From Candidatus Brocadia sp. (GTDB lineage Bacteria; Planctomycetota; Brocadiia; Brocadiales; Brocadiaceae), in the NCBI GenBank assembly GCA_011525665.1, contig WYAU01000021.1, positions 1 through 64,000 on the forward strand: a stretch of 64,000 nt of DNA, read 5' to 3'. The translations under genes were made by a program, and so were the position numbers. The notes below the pieces were generated by a model that searched no databases, had not been told where the DNA came from, and saw only the letters and a list, made by a program, of their open reading frames with translations. Of the stretch, positions 8,331 through 16,958 are shown piece after piece (within the stretch, counting starts at the first letter, position 1; each line of letters opens with the position of its first letter).

Positions 8331-9715
8331 AGTATTTTTATATCAGTTTATTCATCTGTGTCAGCATCGTATTGTGGGGAAATAGTTTTTCTCATATTAA
8401 CGCACAAGAGCAACCTCAAACCCAGGAATTTACAGAAATGGGGCAAGAGCCGGTCATAACGGATAAACCGCTTGAAATCTGGACATTTATTGATGATTAT
8501 CGCCTCATTCCCGGCAAGACGCTGCACCTGACCGTTCAGGTACTGTGGAAGTTGGGGGTAACCGTTAATCTGGAAGGTGTGGACAAAATCGATCTTTCCC
8601 CGTTCTCGGTAGAAGGCGTAATAATAGGAGAGCGGCAGATCTTTGATAATGACCACGATTACATGATAATTACCTATGCACTTTCATTGCCATCAGATAT
8701 AAAAGACGGTATCTATTCAATCCCGCCCATTTCTTTTTCTTACAGAAATGAAGTGGACAAAAGCGAAGGCGTGACGGATTCATCGCCTGTCGCAGTGAAA
8801 AAGGTGCCAATCCTTGTCGAAGGAAAAGTGGACAAGGACGTTATTACCATCGGCGATCGTATCCATTATGCCCTTACGATCAGGCATAAAAAAAACGTGA
8901 AGATATTGTGGGAAAACGTAGAAAAGCTCACTTTTTCCCCGTTTGAGGTTTTAGAAATGGATAGAGAAAAATACACGGAAGGAATTATCGAAAAGGCAGT
9001 AATAAACTACACTCTCTCGCTCTATGAATTGGGAGGGAAAAAAAAGACCCCTGAAATTCCCGAAATTTCGGTCTTATACTACGAGGAGTCCGATACAAAA
9101 TCCGGAGAGGCAAAGGCCGGCACCCAGGCCATAGAGACAAAGGAAGCCAGGACGGTTTCTATTCCCATCATTATAAACAGCCTTTTAAAGGCCGTGGATG
9201 TTCCCCTCGAAGGCATCAAAGGCCCACTGCCTTATTCAAAAAAATCCCTGTTTTTCCATGGATATTTACCGGCAAGCCTGGGTATTGTTGTGTTTCTCTT
9301 CCTTGGTGCTGTAACGTTACGTGCTGTCAAAGAAAAGATGGCGCCTGTTTCCGCAAAACCGGTGAGTGAAACTCCCCAGATTGCCCTGGAAAAATTAAAA
9401 AGTGCCGTTTCGTCTTCTCCGTTTACAGGCGATGACTCACGAAACAGGGAAAATATACACACTATTAACAAGAAATTAAGGGCGTACCTCGCTACGCTCA
9501 TTGGCATGTCAAACGAGACGGCGCAAGCCGTCATAACGTCAGGTTTCCTTAACTATGATACGAAAAAACAATTCACCGGGGAAACCTCTGCAGTTATCCA
9601 AACGGTACTAAAACAACTCGACAGCCTTATTTTTGGAAAACACATTGAGAAAGATGCATTTGATAAAATGTTGCAGGGAGTTGAAGGAATTATAGCGCGG
9701 ACCAGTCCTCAATAG
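8327..9715 (+). CDS. BatD-like exported membrane-anchored protein
   Basis: 462 residues with an N-terminal signal peptide (cleavage near INAQE), about 280 residues of beta-rich repeats resembling the BatD 'oxygen tolerance' domains (two copies of a VDKIDLSPFSVEG / VEKLTFSPFEVLE type strand), one transmembrane helix near residues 305-330 and a cytoplasmic C-terminal tail of about 110 residues. Its position between DUF58 and a VWA gene in a moxR operon is what one expects for BatD. It probably sits across the inner membrane and links the MoxR/VWA machinery to periplasmic targets (inference from the family). Confidence 0.75.
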   Translation: MKYFYISLFICVSIVLWGNSFSHINAQEQPQTQEFTEMGQEPVITDKPLEIWTFIDDYRLIPGKTLHLTVQVLWKLGVTVNLEGVDKIDLSPFSVEGVIIGERQIFDNDHDYMIITYALSLPSDIKDGIYSIPPISFSYRNEVDKSEGVTDSSPVAVKKVPILVEGKVDKDVITIGDRIHYALTIRHKKNVKILWENVEKLTFSPFEVLEMDREKYTEGIIEKAVINYTLSLYELGGKKKTPEIPEISVLYYEESDTKSGEAKAGTQAIETKEARTVSIPIIINSLLKAVDVPLEGIKGPLPYSKKSLFFHGYLPASLGIVVFLFLGAVTLRAVKEKMAPVSAKPVSETPQIALEKLKSAVSSSPFTGDDSRNRENIHTINKKLRAYLATLIGMSNETAQAVITSGFLNYDTKKQFTGETSAVIQTVLKQLDSLIFGKHIEKDAFDKMLQGVEGIIARTSPQ

Positions 9716-9796
9716 TTTCTTAATGAACATATTGTTACGCTTTCGGCAAAAACAATTTTTGCTTTTTGCTCGCTCTGTGATGTTAGGTACAGATAA

Positions 9797-10816
9797 ATGA
9801 CCTTTGCCAACCCCTTATTCTTTCTGCTTCTCATTCCTTTCGGTTTACTCTGGCTCTTCCGGAGGGAAAAGAAGTTTCTTGGGTATTCCAGCCTCTGCTA
9901 CGCCAGAGAACCTGCAGGGACCAAACGGGTTATCGCCCGTCTCAATAGGCCTGTTTTTTTTGGCGCCGTGTTTTTTGCGATCGTGGCCATTGCACACCCC
10001 CAGACAAAATATTACCAGGAGAAAACGACCCTGCAGGGGCGGGAGATCGCCCTTTCCATCGATACCTCTTTCAGTATGACGGGAACGGCCATTGAAACGA
10101 TCAAAAAGATTGTCGGTGATTTCATTAAAAAACGGTCGAATGACCTTATCGGTATCACGATCTTTGGTACGGATGCCGCACTTATTGTCATTCCTACCAT
10201 GGAGACTCAATTACTGGAAAAATCCCTGGAGCGGGTACAGGCCTCTCAGGTGGGCTATCAGACCGCCATTGGCGAAGGTCTTTTTACGGCCGTCGCTGCA
10301 CTGTTTGAAAAAGAAATGGGAAATAAATTTACCATAAAAGAATTGAGAAACAGCATCAATAAAGAATACCTTGCCGATTACGCCATTTCTTTTATCAAAG
10401 AAATGGAACAGAGAGGGGTCCTGAAAAACAAGCTCATCATCCTCTTTACGGATGGGATATACAACATTGGCATTTCGCCCACACGTCCCTTGCGCCTGTT
10501 GAAAAGAATGGGGATAAAGGCGTATGTTGTGGCGGTCAAGGCATCGGATGTTACCGGAGTGGATCCGGAAGTCGCTGCTCAACATATTGAAGAGTTAAAG
10601 GAGGCCGTCGAGTCAACCGGTGGAAAGTATTACCACGCGGAGAACTTTGATGAAGTTGCAAAATTTTACAACGAGATTGACACAATAGAAAAGGACAAGA
10701 TTACCATAGAAACCATTCTCAGAAAAAAAGACCTTTATCTCTTTCCCACCCTTGCAGGCCTGTTTCTTCTTTTGCTTTCTGTTTTTATAGAGAATGTCTG
10801 GGTGCGAATACCATAG
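9797..10816 (+). CDS. BatA/BatB-like VWA membrane protein
   Basis: 339 residues. Hydrophobic helices near the N-terminus (about 5-20 and 52-68) and one at the C-terminus (about 312-332) flank a von Willebrand factor A domain. The MIDAS motif is intact: D89-T-S91-F-S93, with later Thr and Asp positions in IGEGLFTAV and LFTDGIYN. This is the aerotolerance BatA/BatB type, which binds ligands through a divalent metal and is activated by MoxR ATPases. It is the last gene of the moxR operon, separated from the BatD-like gene by 81 bases, and converges with the acyl-CoA synthetase gene. Confidence 0.87.
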   Translation: MTFANPLFFLLLIPFGLLWLFRREKKFLGYSSLCYAREPAGTKRVIARLNRPVFFGAVFFAIVAIAHPQTKYYQEKTTLQGREIALSIDTSFSMTGTAIETIKKIVGDFIKKRSNDLIGITIFGTDAALIVIPTMETQLLEKSLERVQASQVGYQTAIGEGLFTAVAALFEKEMGNKFTIKELRNSINKEYLADYAISFIKEMEQRGVLKNKLIILFTDGIYNIGISPTRPLRLLKRMGIKAYVVAVKASDVTGVDPEVAAQHIEELKEAVESTGGKYYHAENFDEVAKFYNEIDTIEKDKITIETILRKKDLYLFPTLAGLFLLLLSVFIENVWVRIP

Positions 10817-10871
10817 CGTAGCAAAGCCGAGCGATCATGTGTGTTTTGCTTGTAACCTGCCCATCCGTATT

Positions 10872-12269
10872 TCAGTTTTTTTCTATTGCCGGATGACCGG
10901 CACCTTTCTGTAATACTCTCCTTTTCAGAAGCATGGACAGAGCCCTTACACTCCGCTCGGGAGAAGGGTAAACAGGGAATTCGCGTTCTTCAAATAATTG
11001 TTTCACCTTCGCGGTAAACGCACCTCCCACCGTGCATATAACCGCGGGCTTTCCCGACTGTTTCATGGTATCCGTGACAAGATCGACCACCTCCTCAGTC
11101 ATGCCCTGGGGTGCCATGAGGGGAATGACAATGGCCGCATCATATTCGTCGCTTTCGATCATGCATGCATGTAAGGCGGTGTAATAGTCTTTATCGCATG
11201 CACTTCCGGTCAGATCAACGGGGTTGTTTATCACGTAGAACGTTGAGAATTTGCTTCTCAGTTTCTCTTTTAAGCGGGGAGAGGGAGACGGGACTTCCAG
11301 TCCGTTTTCAGAACAGTGATCGGCCACAATAACACCAAAACCACCGCCATTGGTAACAATGAGAATTCTGTTTCCTCTCGGGGGATTTTGCATGGAAAGG
11401 GCCTTAACACCGTCGATAAATTCCTCCAGACCGTTTGCCTCAATAATCCCGGATTTCAGGAATGCTGCTTTGTATATTTCATAGTTTCCCGCAATTGCAC
11501 CGGTATGGGATTTGGCGGCTGCAATACCGGCCGCACCCTTTCCAACCTTGAGCGCTACAATAGGTTTCTTCTTCGAACAGGATTTGGCTGCTTCGATAAA
11601 CCTCCTCCCATGGTCGACTGACTCCATATAGATAGCAATTACCTTTGTATGGATATCATCACTTAAAAATGGCAAGAGAGCAGACTCCCCCACATCGATC
11701 CTGTTCCCGTAGTTCACCATCCTGGCTATGCCTAATCCTTCCTGTGCAGCAAGATCCAGCAGGGCAACGGCAAAGGCGCCACTTTGAGAGAGGATAGAGA
11801 GCGAACCCTTTTTCGGACTGCTGACCCTTTCCCACGACAGGAATGAGGTAGTAAAATTGGTGTAATTATCCAAAACACCCAAACAATTAGGACCGAGGAC
11901 CTTGATATCGTTTTCGATTGCAACCTGCCTGATCCTCTCTTCCATTTCAATACCTTCGGCCCCCATTTCCCGGAAACCAGCGCTGATAATTATGGCATGG
12001 TGAATTCCTTTGCGTGCCTGTTGCTTTACTATCTCCAATACCAAAGACGCAGGAATAGCTATTACCGTTAACGCAATTTCATCCGGCACATCCAGTATCG
12101 AAGGAAAACATCGTAATCCGTAGACCATCCCGTATTTGGGATTTACCGGGTATATCTTGCCTTGAAAACCCTTATCAAGGAGATTTTTCAGGATTATGCC
12201 CGGCAAACTGCCCGGTTTTTCTGTTGCGCCAATAATGGCAACCGATGAAGGATTAAAAAAAGTTTCCAT
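10872..12269 (-). CDS. ADP-forming acetate/acyl-CoA synthetase alpha subunit
   Basis: 465 residues, the length of a stand-alone alpha subunit. The N-terminal CoA-binding Rossmann domain (SSVAIIGATEKPGS) is followed by succinyl-CoA-synthetase-like domains with LSQSGAFAVALLD and the phospho-histidine segment KSHTGA (His255). The enzyme makes ATP from acyl-CoA, ADP and phosphate, or the reverse. No beta (ATP-grasp) subunit lies in the window, so its partner must be encoded elsewhere or the protein acts as an acyl-CoA or protein-acetylation regulator. It converges with the VWA gene. Family assignment is firm; the direction and substrate in vivo are inferred. Confidence 0.88.
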   Translation of the reverse strand: METFFNPSSVAIIGATEKPGSLPGIILKNLLDKGFQGKIYPVNPKYGMVYGLRCFPSILDVPDEIALTVIAIPASLVLEIVKQQARKGIHHAIIISAGFREMGAEGIEMEERIRQVAIENDIKVLGPNCLGVLDNYTNFTTSFLSWERVSSPKKGSLSILSQSGAFAVALLDLAAQEGLGIARMVNYGNRIDVGESALLPFLSDDIHTKVIAIYMESVDHGRRFIEAAKSCSKKKPIVALKVGKGAAGIAAAKSHTGAIAGNYEIYKAAFLKSGIIEANGLEEFIDGVKALSMQNPPRGNRILIVTNGGGFGVIVADHCSENGLEVPSPSPRLKEKLRSKFSTFYVINNPVDLTGSACDKDYYTALHACMIESDEYDAAIVIPLMAPQGMTEEVVDLVTDTMKQSGKPAVICTVGGAFTAKVKQLFEEREFPVYPSPERSVRALSMLLKRRVLQKGAGHPAIEKN

Positions 12270-12679
12270 CTGTTAATCTGCGGTTTCAACTCTTGTTGTC
12301 TATTTCTAAAATCCCAAGCACGATAACAATACGAAAAGGGTAAATCAAGAATAAAAATATGCAAGGAATTAATCTGTTACAAAAACAAGGTCATTCATCT
12401 TGATATTTCGGTGTGTCCCCACATCGAAACCCATGTACGTGTTTATATCATTTTGTTCAGGAGGAAATAGAACAACTAATATATTTGTTATTTTTTGCTT
12501 GTATAAAATAATATCAATGCTATAATCCCCGGTAATTAATACAATCATCAAATCAACATAATTAATAAAAAGCATCACGATAAAGGGCAAACTCTGAGCG
12601 ATCAGGGGACGCAAAGGAAAAGGGTCTTTCAACTTACAGGGATGTAGGGTTAGAAAAGACAACCTTTAAGAAAAAAGAC
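12270..12679. other. Intergenic region, no confident gene
   Basis: AT-rich stretch. A 97-codon minus frame (12369-12662) has no recognisable motif and its first 20 or so codons look like chance translation. No tRNA or obvious ribosome-site/ATG pair is seen. The terminator at 12680-12732 implies that something is transcribed across part of this region. Confidence 0.4.
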
Positions 12680-12732
12680 AGCCTTACTGCCGAAGATGTT
12701 TTAAATAAACATTTTTGCAGTAAGGCTTTTTT
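12680..12732 (+). terminator. Rho-independent terminator upstream of the unknown exported protein
   Basis: Arms AGCCTTACTGC (12680-12690) and GCAGTAAGGCT (12717-12727) pair perfectly, with an inner ATGTTT/AAACAT helix, followed by six T on the plus strand. An A-rich run on the left side makes it potentially bidirectional. It lies about 150 bases before the next gene, with no known gene ending here. Confidence 0.75.
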
Positions 12733-12883
12733 GCTTTATAAGATTTTTCAAACACATTTTGCAGAAGGGTAATAATATACCGCAAGCGGAAGAAAAACCA
12801 ATTAAAAAAACAATCATAAATGCTTCATACAAAATAGCTATAGATTTTACCGTATCGTTTGAATTTTAGAGAAAGGAGGTAAC

Positions 12884-13891
12884 ATGAAAGAAATACAATT
12901 CCTGTCAGGTCCTATTGGTAGATTAGGAGCAACGTTTCTAACCGCCATGGCGTTGGGACTGTTTGCAACATCTTGTATTGTTACTGAAAAAGATTACAAA
13001 GGCATCGAGAGTATCATTAGGCAGATTGGCGCTAACAATTACAAGGGTTTGGATATAATTGTCAATGGCTCAGGCGAAGCCTGCATACAGGGAAATGTTA
13101 CGCCTGGCCAAGCTTCAGGTCATACCAAGATAGCCGCAGGTTTTCAATTCAAGGCAGAGGAAGTATGCCAATTACCAGGCACAACCACCCCGAAGACTAC
13201 ACGCATAGGGATGCGAAAGGATGAATCTACGCCAAATATGAAAGTCGCTACTATTTACGGAGACCTTAATGGGATACCTATTGCATTTCGTAAGGACGAG
13301 GATACCGCACGCAAATTGTCAGAACAGTATGGCGGCGACTGGGAAGCTTTTGCACAACAAGAAACCATAACTATGTCCCCGCACCCAAAGCTTGACAACC
13401 TTAACTTTGGTTACATCAGTCAAGTTATCTTGCCGCTGTCTCCGAGTGGTGAGGTTCTGCCAGACTTAATGCCTCAGCATGTAGTTATTTCTGTCAACAA
13501 TAAGGAATGGGTTACATTCACAGGAGACATTAAAATCAACTATCCTGACGTATTGATTAGCATCGCAACCCGTAATCCCAAAGGTGAAATATTACCTTGG
13601 CGTTTGTCATTAAATTCGCCAGTGTCTATTGACGCTTTGATAATCAAAAATACAAAGAAAAGCAAAGTTAAGGCAGAAATCTATGGTGAGCTAATCCGCG
13701 ATGGCGAGACCGTACGTGAACTTCCTTTACGCAAAATTACTCTTAAAAAATTGGATCGGGCAACCGTTTCGGAAGTGCAAATCCCAACCGAACATTTGGA
13801 GTCAGGGATTTACGTCCTTCGGATTACGGCTCGAGACGGAAAAAAGAGAATTCTGGGAGAAAAAGTTATCCGAGTCGAACTGGAAGGCTAG
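12884..13891 (+). CDS. Exported or lipoprotein of unknown function
   Basis: 335 residues. A strong ribosome site (AAAGGAGG at 12872-12879) precedes the ATG. The N-terminus has a hydrophobic stretch (about 13-30) ending FATSC, a weak lipobox, so it is probably exported and perhaps lipidated. The mature part contains a charged middle region, and the C-terminal 100 residues look like a beta-sandwich (ESGIYVLRITARDGKKRI). I do not recognise a family. It stands alone, preceded by a terminator hairpin at 12680-12732 that could act in its 5' leader. Codon use and reading-frame length support a real gene. Confidence 0.7.
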   Translation: MKEIQFLSGPIGRLGATFLTAMALGLFATSCIVTEKDYKGIESIIRQIGANNYKGLDIIVNGSGEACIQGNVTPGQASGHTKIAAGFQFKAEEVCQLPGTTTPKTTRIGMRKDESTPNMKVATIYGDLNGIPIAFRKDEDTARKLSEQYGGDWEAFAQQETITMSPHPKLDNLNFGYISQVILPLSPSGEVLPDLMPQHVVISVNNKEWVTFTGDIKINYPDVLISIATRNPKGEILPWRLSLNSPVSIDALIIKNTKKSKVKAEIYGELIRDGETVRELPLRKITLKKLDRATVSEVQIPTEHLESGIYVLRITARDGKKRILGEKVIRVELEG

Positions 13892-14322
13892 TGCTTACTT
13901 GCAGTAATAAGCGATATTATGCAAAGCAATAAACAGGCGAAATCGCAGGCTTTCCACCAAAAAACAATGATAAGTGATAAGGGTCAGGTCTTGCCAGGTT
14001 GTCCGAGAATGTGGTCAATAGATTAATAAGAGACAAAGGAAATTGTGCGTAAATTAAAATACATCGATAAACAAGTCAGGAAAAGGTTAAAATGTTTGTA
14101 TCAAATCATACTTTTATCTCAGGTGCATAAAAAGGACATGAAACTACCAAAACGAAGGCTTGTTTTCTTCGTATTACCTTACACCGTGGCGAGCCTTATT
14201 CCCATTTTCAGCATCTTTTTTACATTCCATCCAATACACATCTGTTTAAACTCTGCACAGACTTTTCCCAGTCTCGTAATTACAAAGCAGAACTTTTTAT
14301 GAAAAAGCAGCGGAAATAGCCA
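13892..14322. other. Intergenic region, nothing definite
   Basis: AT-rich spacer between the unknown exported protein and the MFS transporter. An 85-codon plus frame (14045-14302) has one hydrophobic stretch but no ribosome site or family signature. No hairpin with a T tract was found. Confidence 0.45.
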
Positions 14323-15627
14323 ATGCAGCTCGATGACAAGAAAGCGATCTTCGGATGGAGCATGTATGATTGGGCCAATTCGGCCTTTGCCACAACGATT
14401 ATGGCCGGATTTTTTCCGGTTTTTTTTAAACAATTCTGGAGTGCCGGCGCTGATGCCACCGTAAGTACCGCAAGATTAGGACTTGCAAATTCTATTGCCG
14501 GCATTACTGTGGGTCTGTCAGCTCCTGTATTGGGTGCTATTGCAGACAAAGGAAGATCAAAAAAGAAGTTTCTTCTTTTTTTCGCTTACATGGGTGTGGT
14601 GATGACTTCTTCCCTATACACAGTTTCAAAGGGTAATTGGCCTATTGCTGTCATGTTGTATGTCCTGGCAACCATTGGGTTTTCCGGAGGTAACATTTTC
14701 TATGACGCATTGATCACTGGTGTTGCATCTGAGAAGAAGATAGATTTTGTTTCTGCTTTGGGTTTTTCTCTGGGCTATCTGGGGGGAGGTATACTTTTCA
14801 CTCTAAATGTATGGATGACCCGCAGTCCTGAAACATTCGGATTTGCAGATGCCAGAGAAACTATAAAATTCTCATTCCTCTCCGTAGGTATCTGGTGGGC
14901 AGTCTTTTCGGTTCCGCTAATCCTCTTTGTGAAAGAGCCAAGAAATGAAAAAGCTAATTCAGCTACAGGTATAAGCATGGTGAAGGCGGGTTTTGCTCAA
15001 TTAAAAGAGACTTTTCATAATATCCGGCATTTGAAAACCATTTTTTTGTTCCTTGTCGCTTACTGGCTCTATATTGATGGTGTGGATACAATTGTACACA
15101 TGGCGGTGGATTATGGCATTTCCATTGGCTTCGAATCCAGCGACTTAATCGTTGCATTGCTTGTCACCCAGTTCGTTGGTTTTCCAGCCGCCATAGTATT
15201 TGGTTACCTTGGGGTTAAGATAGGCGCCAGACGCGCCATTTTTATCGCCATTGCGGTTTATCTGTTTGTTTCCATCTGGGGCGCTTTTATTCAAAGCAAA
15301 AAAGAGTTTTTTATCCTCGCCATTATCGTTGGTCTGGTCCAAGGAGGTATTCAGGCACTAAGCCGCTCATATTATGCAAAAATAATCCCTCCCGACAAAT
15401 CAGCTGAGTACTTTGGCTTCTATAATATGCTCGGTAAATTCTCAGTTGTTATCGGCCCGGTCCTCATTGGCGGAGTCGGTCTGCTGGTAAAATCTATGGG
15501 TTACAGTAGTAATATTGCATCACGAGCAGGCATCATATCGGTTTCGTTCTTCTTCATAGCAGGCGGAACGCTGTTCTATTTTGTCCATGAAGAGAAGGGT
15601 AGATACGAGGCTAAATATTTGTCTTAA
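14323..15627 (+). CDS. MFS transporter, UMF1/Atg22-like family
   Basis: 434 residues with about twelve hydrophobic segments. The N-terminal FGWSMYDWANSAFATTIMAGFFPVFFK and the loop following TM2 (APVLGAIADKGRSKKKFLL, a motif-A variant) are characteristic of the UMF1 / Atg22-like branch of the major facilitator superfamily. The second-half signature GLVQGGIQALSRSYYAKIIPPDKSAEYFGFYN is also typical. Substrate unknown; amino-acid or small-metabolite efflux is suggested for relatives. It ends just before a decayed second MFS gene. The membrane topology and family are clear. Confidence 0.9.
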   Translation: MQLDDKKAIFGWSMYDWANSAFATTIMAGFFPVFFKQFWSAGADATVSTARLGLANSIAGITVGLSAPVLGAIADKGRSKKKFLLFFAYMGVVMTSSLYTVSKGNWPIAVMLYVLATIGFSGGNIFYDALITGVASEKKIDFVSALGFSLGYLGGGILFTLNVWMTRSPETFGFADARETIKFSFLSVGIWWAVFSVPLILFVKEPRNEKANSATGISMVKAGFAQLKETFHNIRHLKTIFLFLVAYWLYIDGVDTIVHMAVDYGISIGFESSDLIVALLVTQFVGFPAAIVFGYLGVKIGARRAIFIAIAVYLFVSIWGAFIQSKKEFFILAIIVGLVQGGIQALSRSYYAKIIPPDKSAEYFGFYNMLGKFSVVIGPVLIGGVGLLVKSMGYSSNIASRAGIISVSFFFIAGGTLFYFVHEEKGRYEAKYLS

Positions 15628-15647
15628 AAAGCCCCTGATTAATTGGG

Positions 15648-16180
15648 ATGTGGATTTCCTGGTTCGTCGGTACCGGCTTTTATGCGGCGATCTCCGGTTT
15701 CTCAGGGCGGGTAGGGAGGTTCATCTCACTAACCCCTCGGGGACTTATTTTTACCCTGCTTGGAAACGGCCTTCTTATCGGATCTGCCATGGCAGGCATG
15801 TATGGTAACCGGGTAAAAAGGAGTATTTTTTATACCGGAAGTATCTGGATACTGACATATGGTATTATGTTATTTTCTCTGGTACAATCATATACCGTTG
15901 CTTCGTGCATTATCTTTTTTACAGGGATTGCAGGCGGGGCATTCCTTGTCCCCATCAATGCAGATATCCAAAAGATCGCGCCTGATAAGTTAAGGGGAAG
16001 AACCTTCGCCTGTAGGGATATCTTTGTCAATGCAATGATGCCCCCACTACTGATAATAGGTAAACTAACGACCTCTTTTTTCCTCGCCGTGAATTGATGT
16101 TGTATTTAGGCGCGGGGATTTTTCTGATCGGCATCACCGTGGCATGGAGAATTATCAAACTTAATACTATACAGCAATAG
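15648..16180 (+). pseudogene. Truncated, frameshifted MFS transporter (C-terminal half)
   Basis: The frame from 15648 encodes about 149 residues corresponding to the second half of a 12-helix transporter (GRVGRF, MYGNRVKR, GIAGGAFLVPINADIQKIAPDKLRGRTFA). It stops after LAVN at 16097. The missing last helix continues in another frame from 16097 to the TAG at 16180 (LYLGAGIFLIGITVAW). So both the N-terminal half and the reading frame are lost. The motif around PDKLRGR resembles lysophospholipid-transporter (LplT-like) proteins, and the next gene is a PlsC-type acyltransferase, the same pairing as LplT with Aas. A sequencing error at 16090-16097 could explain the shift but not the missing N-terminus. 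Confidence 0.7.
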
Positions 16181-16190
16181 GCAATAAAAA

Positions 16191-16934
16191 ATGCATAGTC
16201 TCCAAACGAATCACACGAAATCCCCCGTTCTTAAAAAGGGACGAAGGGGAATTAATCACTCAACAGGTACAGGTATTTATGGCATTTATCCCAGGATACG
16301 TAGCTTTCTGAACAATTGTTTCTTCTTTGTGCTCAAGGCAATAGGCGTTGTTTTATTAAAGGTATTTTTTCCTATCGAGGTTGAAAATAGAGGACAAATA
16401 CCGCTTCGAGGGCCTCTCATTGTGGCTGCGAACCATTTCAGTTACATGGACCCTATCGTACTTCAGGTGATATTTCCACGGCGTATTTCTTTCATGATGA
16501 CGGAGATCTATTACGAGGGGCGCTGGAAATGGTTTTTTAAAATATTACGCTGTATCTGTGTAAGAGAGAAAGGCTCCAACAGGGCGGCGCTGAAGGAAGG
16601 CATTGAAGTACTGAAAAAGAACTCCGTCCTGGGGATCTTCCCCGAAGGGGGGGTAAGCAGGGAAGGACGTCTTCAGGAGGGAAATCCGGGTGTCGGTTTT
16701 CTTGTTGTAAAGAGCAGCGCGCCCGTCATTCCGGCATTTATTACCGGTACTTATGAGGCATTACCAAAGGGCGCCAGGATACCGAAAATCTCCCCAATAA
16801 AAGTAACCTTTGGCAGACCCCTGGTATTTGATACGAGTGAAAATAAGGAAAATAAAAGAGGAATTGTGGAGATTACACGGTCAATTATGGAACACATTGA
16901 AAAACTCTCTTTTTCAGATACACAAACGAAATGA
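16191..16934 (+). CDS. PlsC-type 1-acylglycerol-3-phosphate acyltransferase
   Basis: 247 residues. The catalytic HX4D motif is N-H82-F-S-Y-M-D87-P, followed by the substrate-binding FPEGGVSREGRLQEG block and VIPAFITGTYEALP. The enzyme acylates lysophosphatidate or a related lysolipid at the membrane face; a hydrophobic segment lies near residues 42-61. The first 25 or so codons (KSPVLKKGRRGI) are encoded by a GC-rich repeat, so the ancestral start may have been altered. No good ribosome site precedes the ATG, only 10 bases after the decayed transporter. An alpha/beta hydrolase follows 24 bases later, suggesting a lipid-remodelling cluster. Confidence 0.85.
   Translation: MHSLQTNHTKSPVLKKGRRGINHSTGTGIYGIYPRIRSFLNNCFFFVLKAIGVVLLKVFFPIEVENRGQIPLRGPLIVAANHFSYMDPIVLQVIFPRRISFMMTEIYYEGRWKWFFKILRCICVREKGSNRAALKEGIEVLKKNSVLGIFPEGGVSREGRLQEGNPGVGFLVVKSSAPVIPAFITGTYEALPKGARIPKISPIKVTFGRPLVFDTSENKENKRGIVEITRSIMEHIEKLSFSDTQTK
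16210..16255. repeat. GC-rich repeat at the 5' end of the acyltransferase gene
   Basis: AATCCCCCGTTCTTAAAAAG followed by GGACGAAGGGG gives a short palindrome of the same style as the repeats at 26061-26080 and 38424-38452. It lies inside the first 22 codons of the acyltransferase frame. Confidence 0.5.
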
Positions 16935-16958
16935 GTTTCTGAAGTTTTTATAAAAATC

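Noticed and set aside
12369-12662. 97-codon minus frame
   Set aside because: No ribosome site, no motif, implausible N-terminus; treated as intergenic.
14045-14302. 85-codon plus frame with a hydrophobic segment
   Set aside because: No start signal or family similarity; AT-rich chance frame is as likely.
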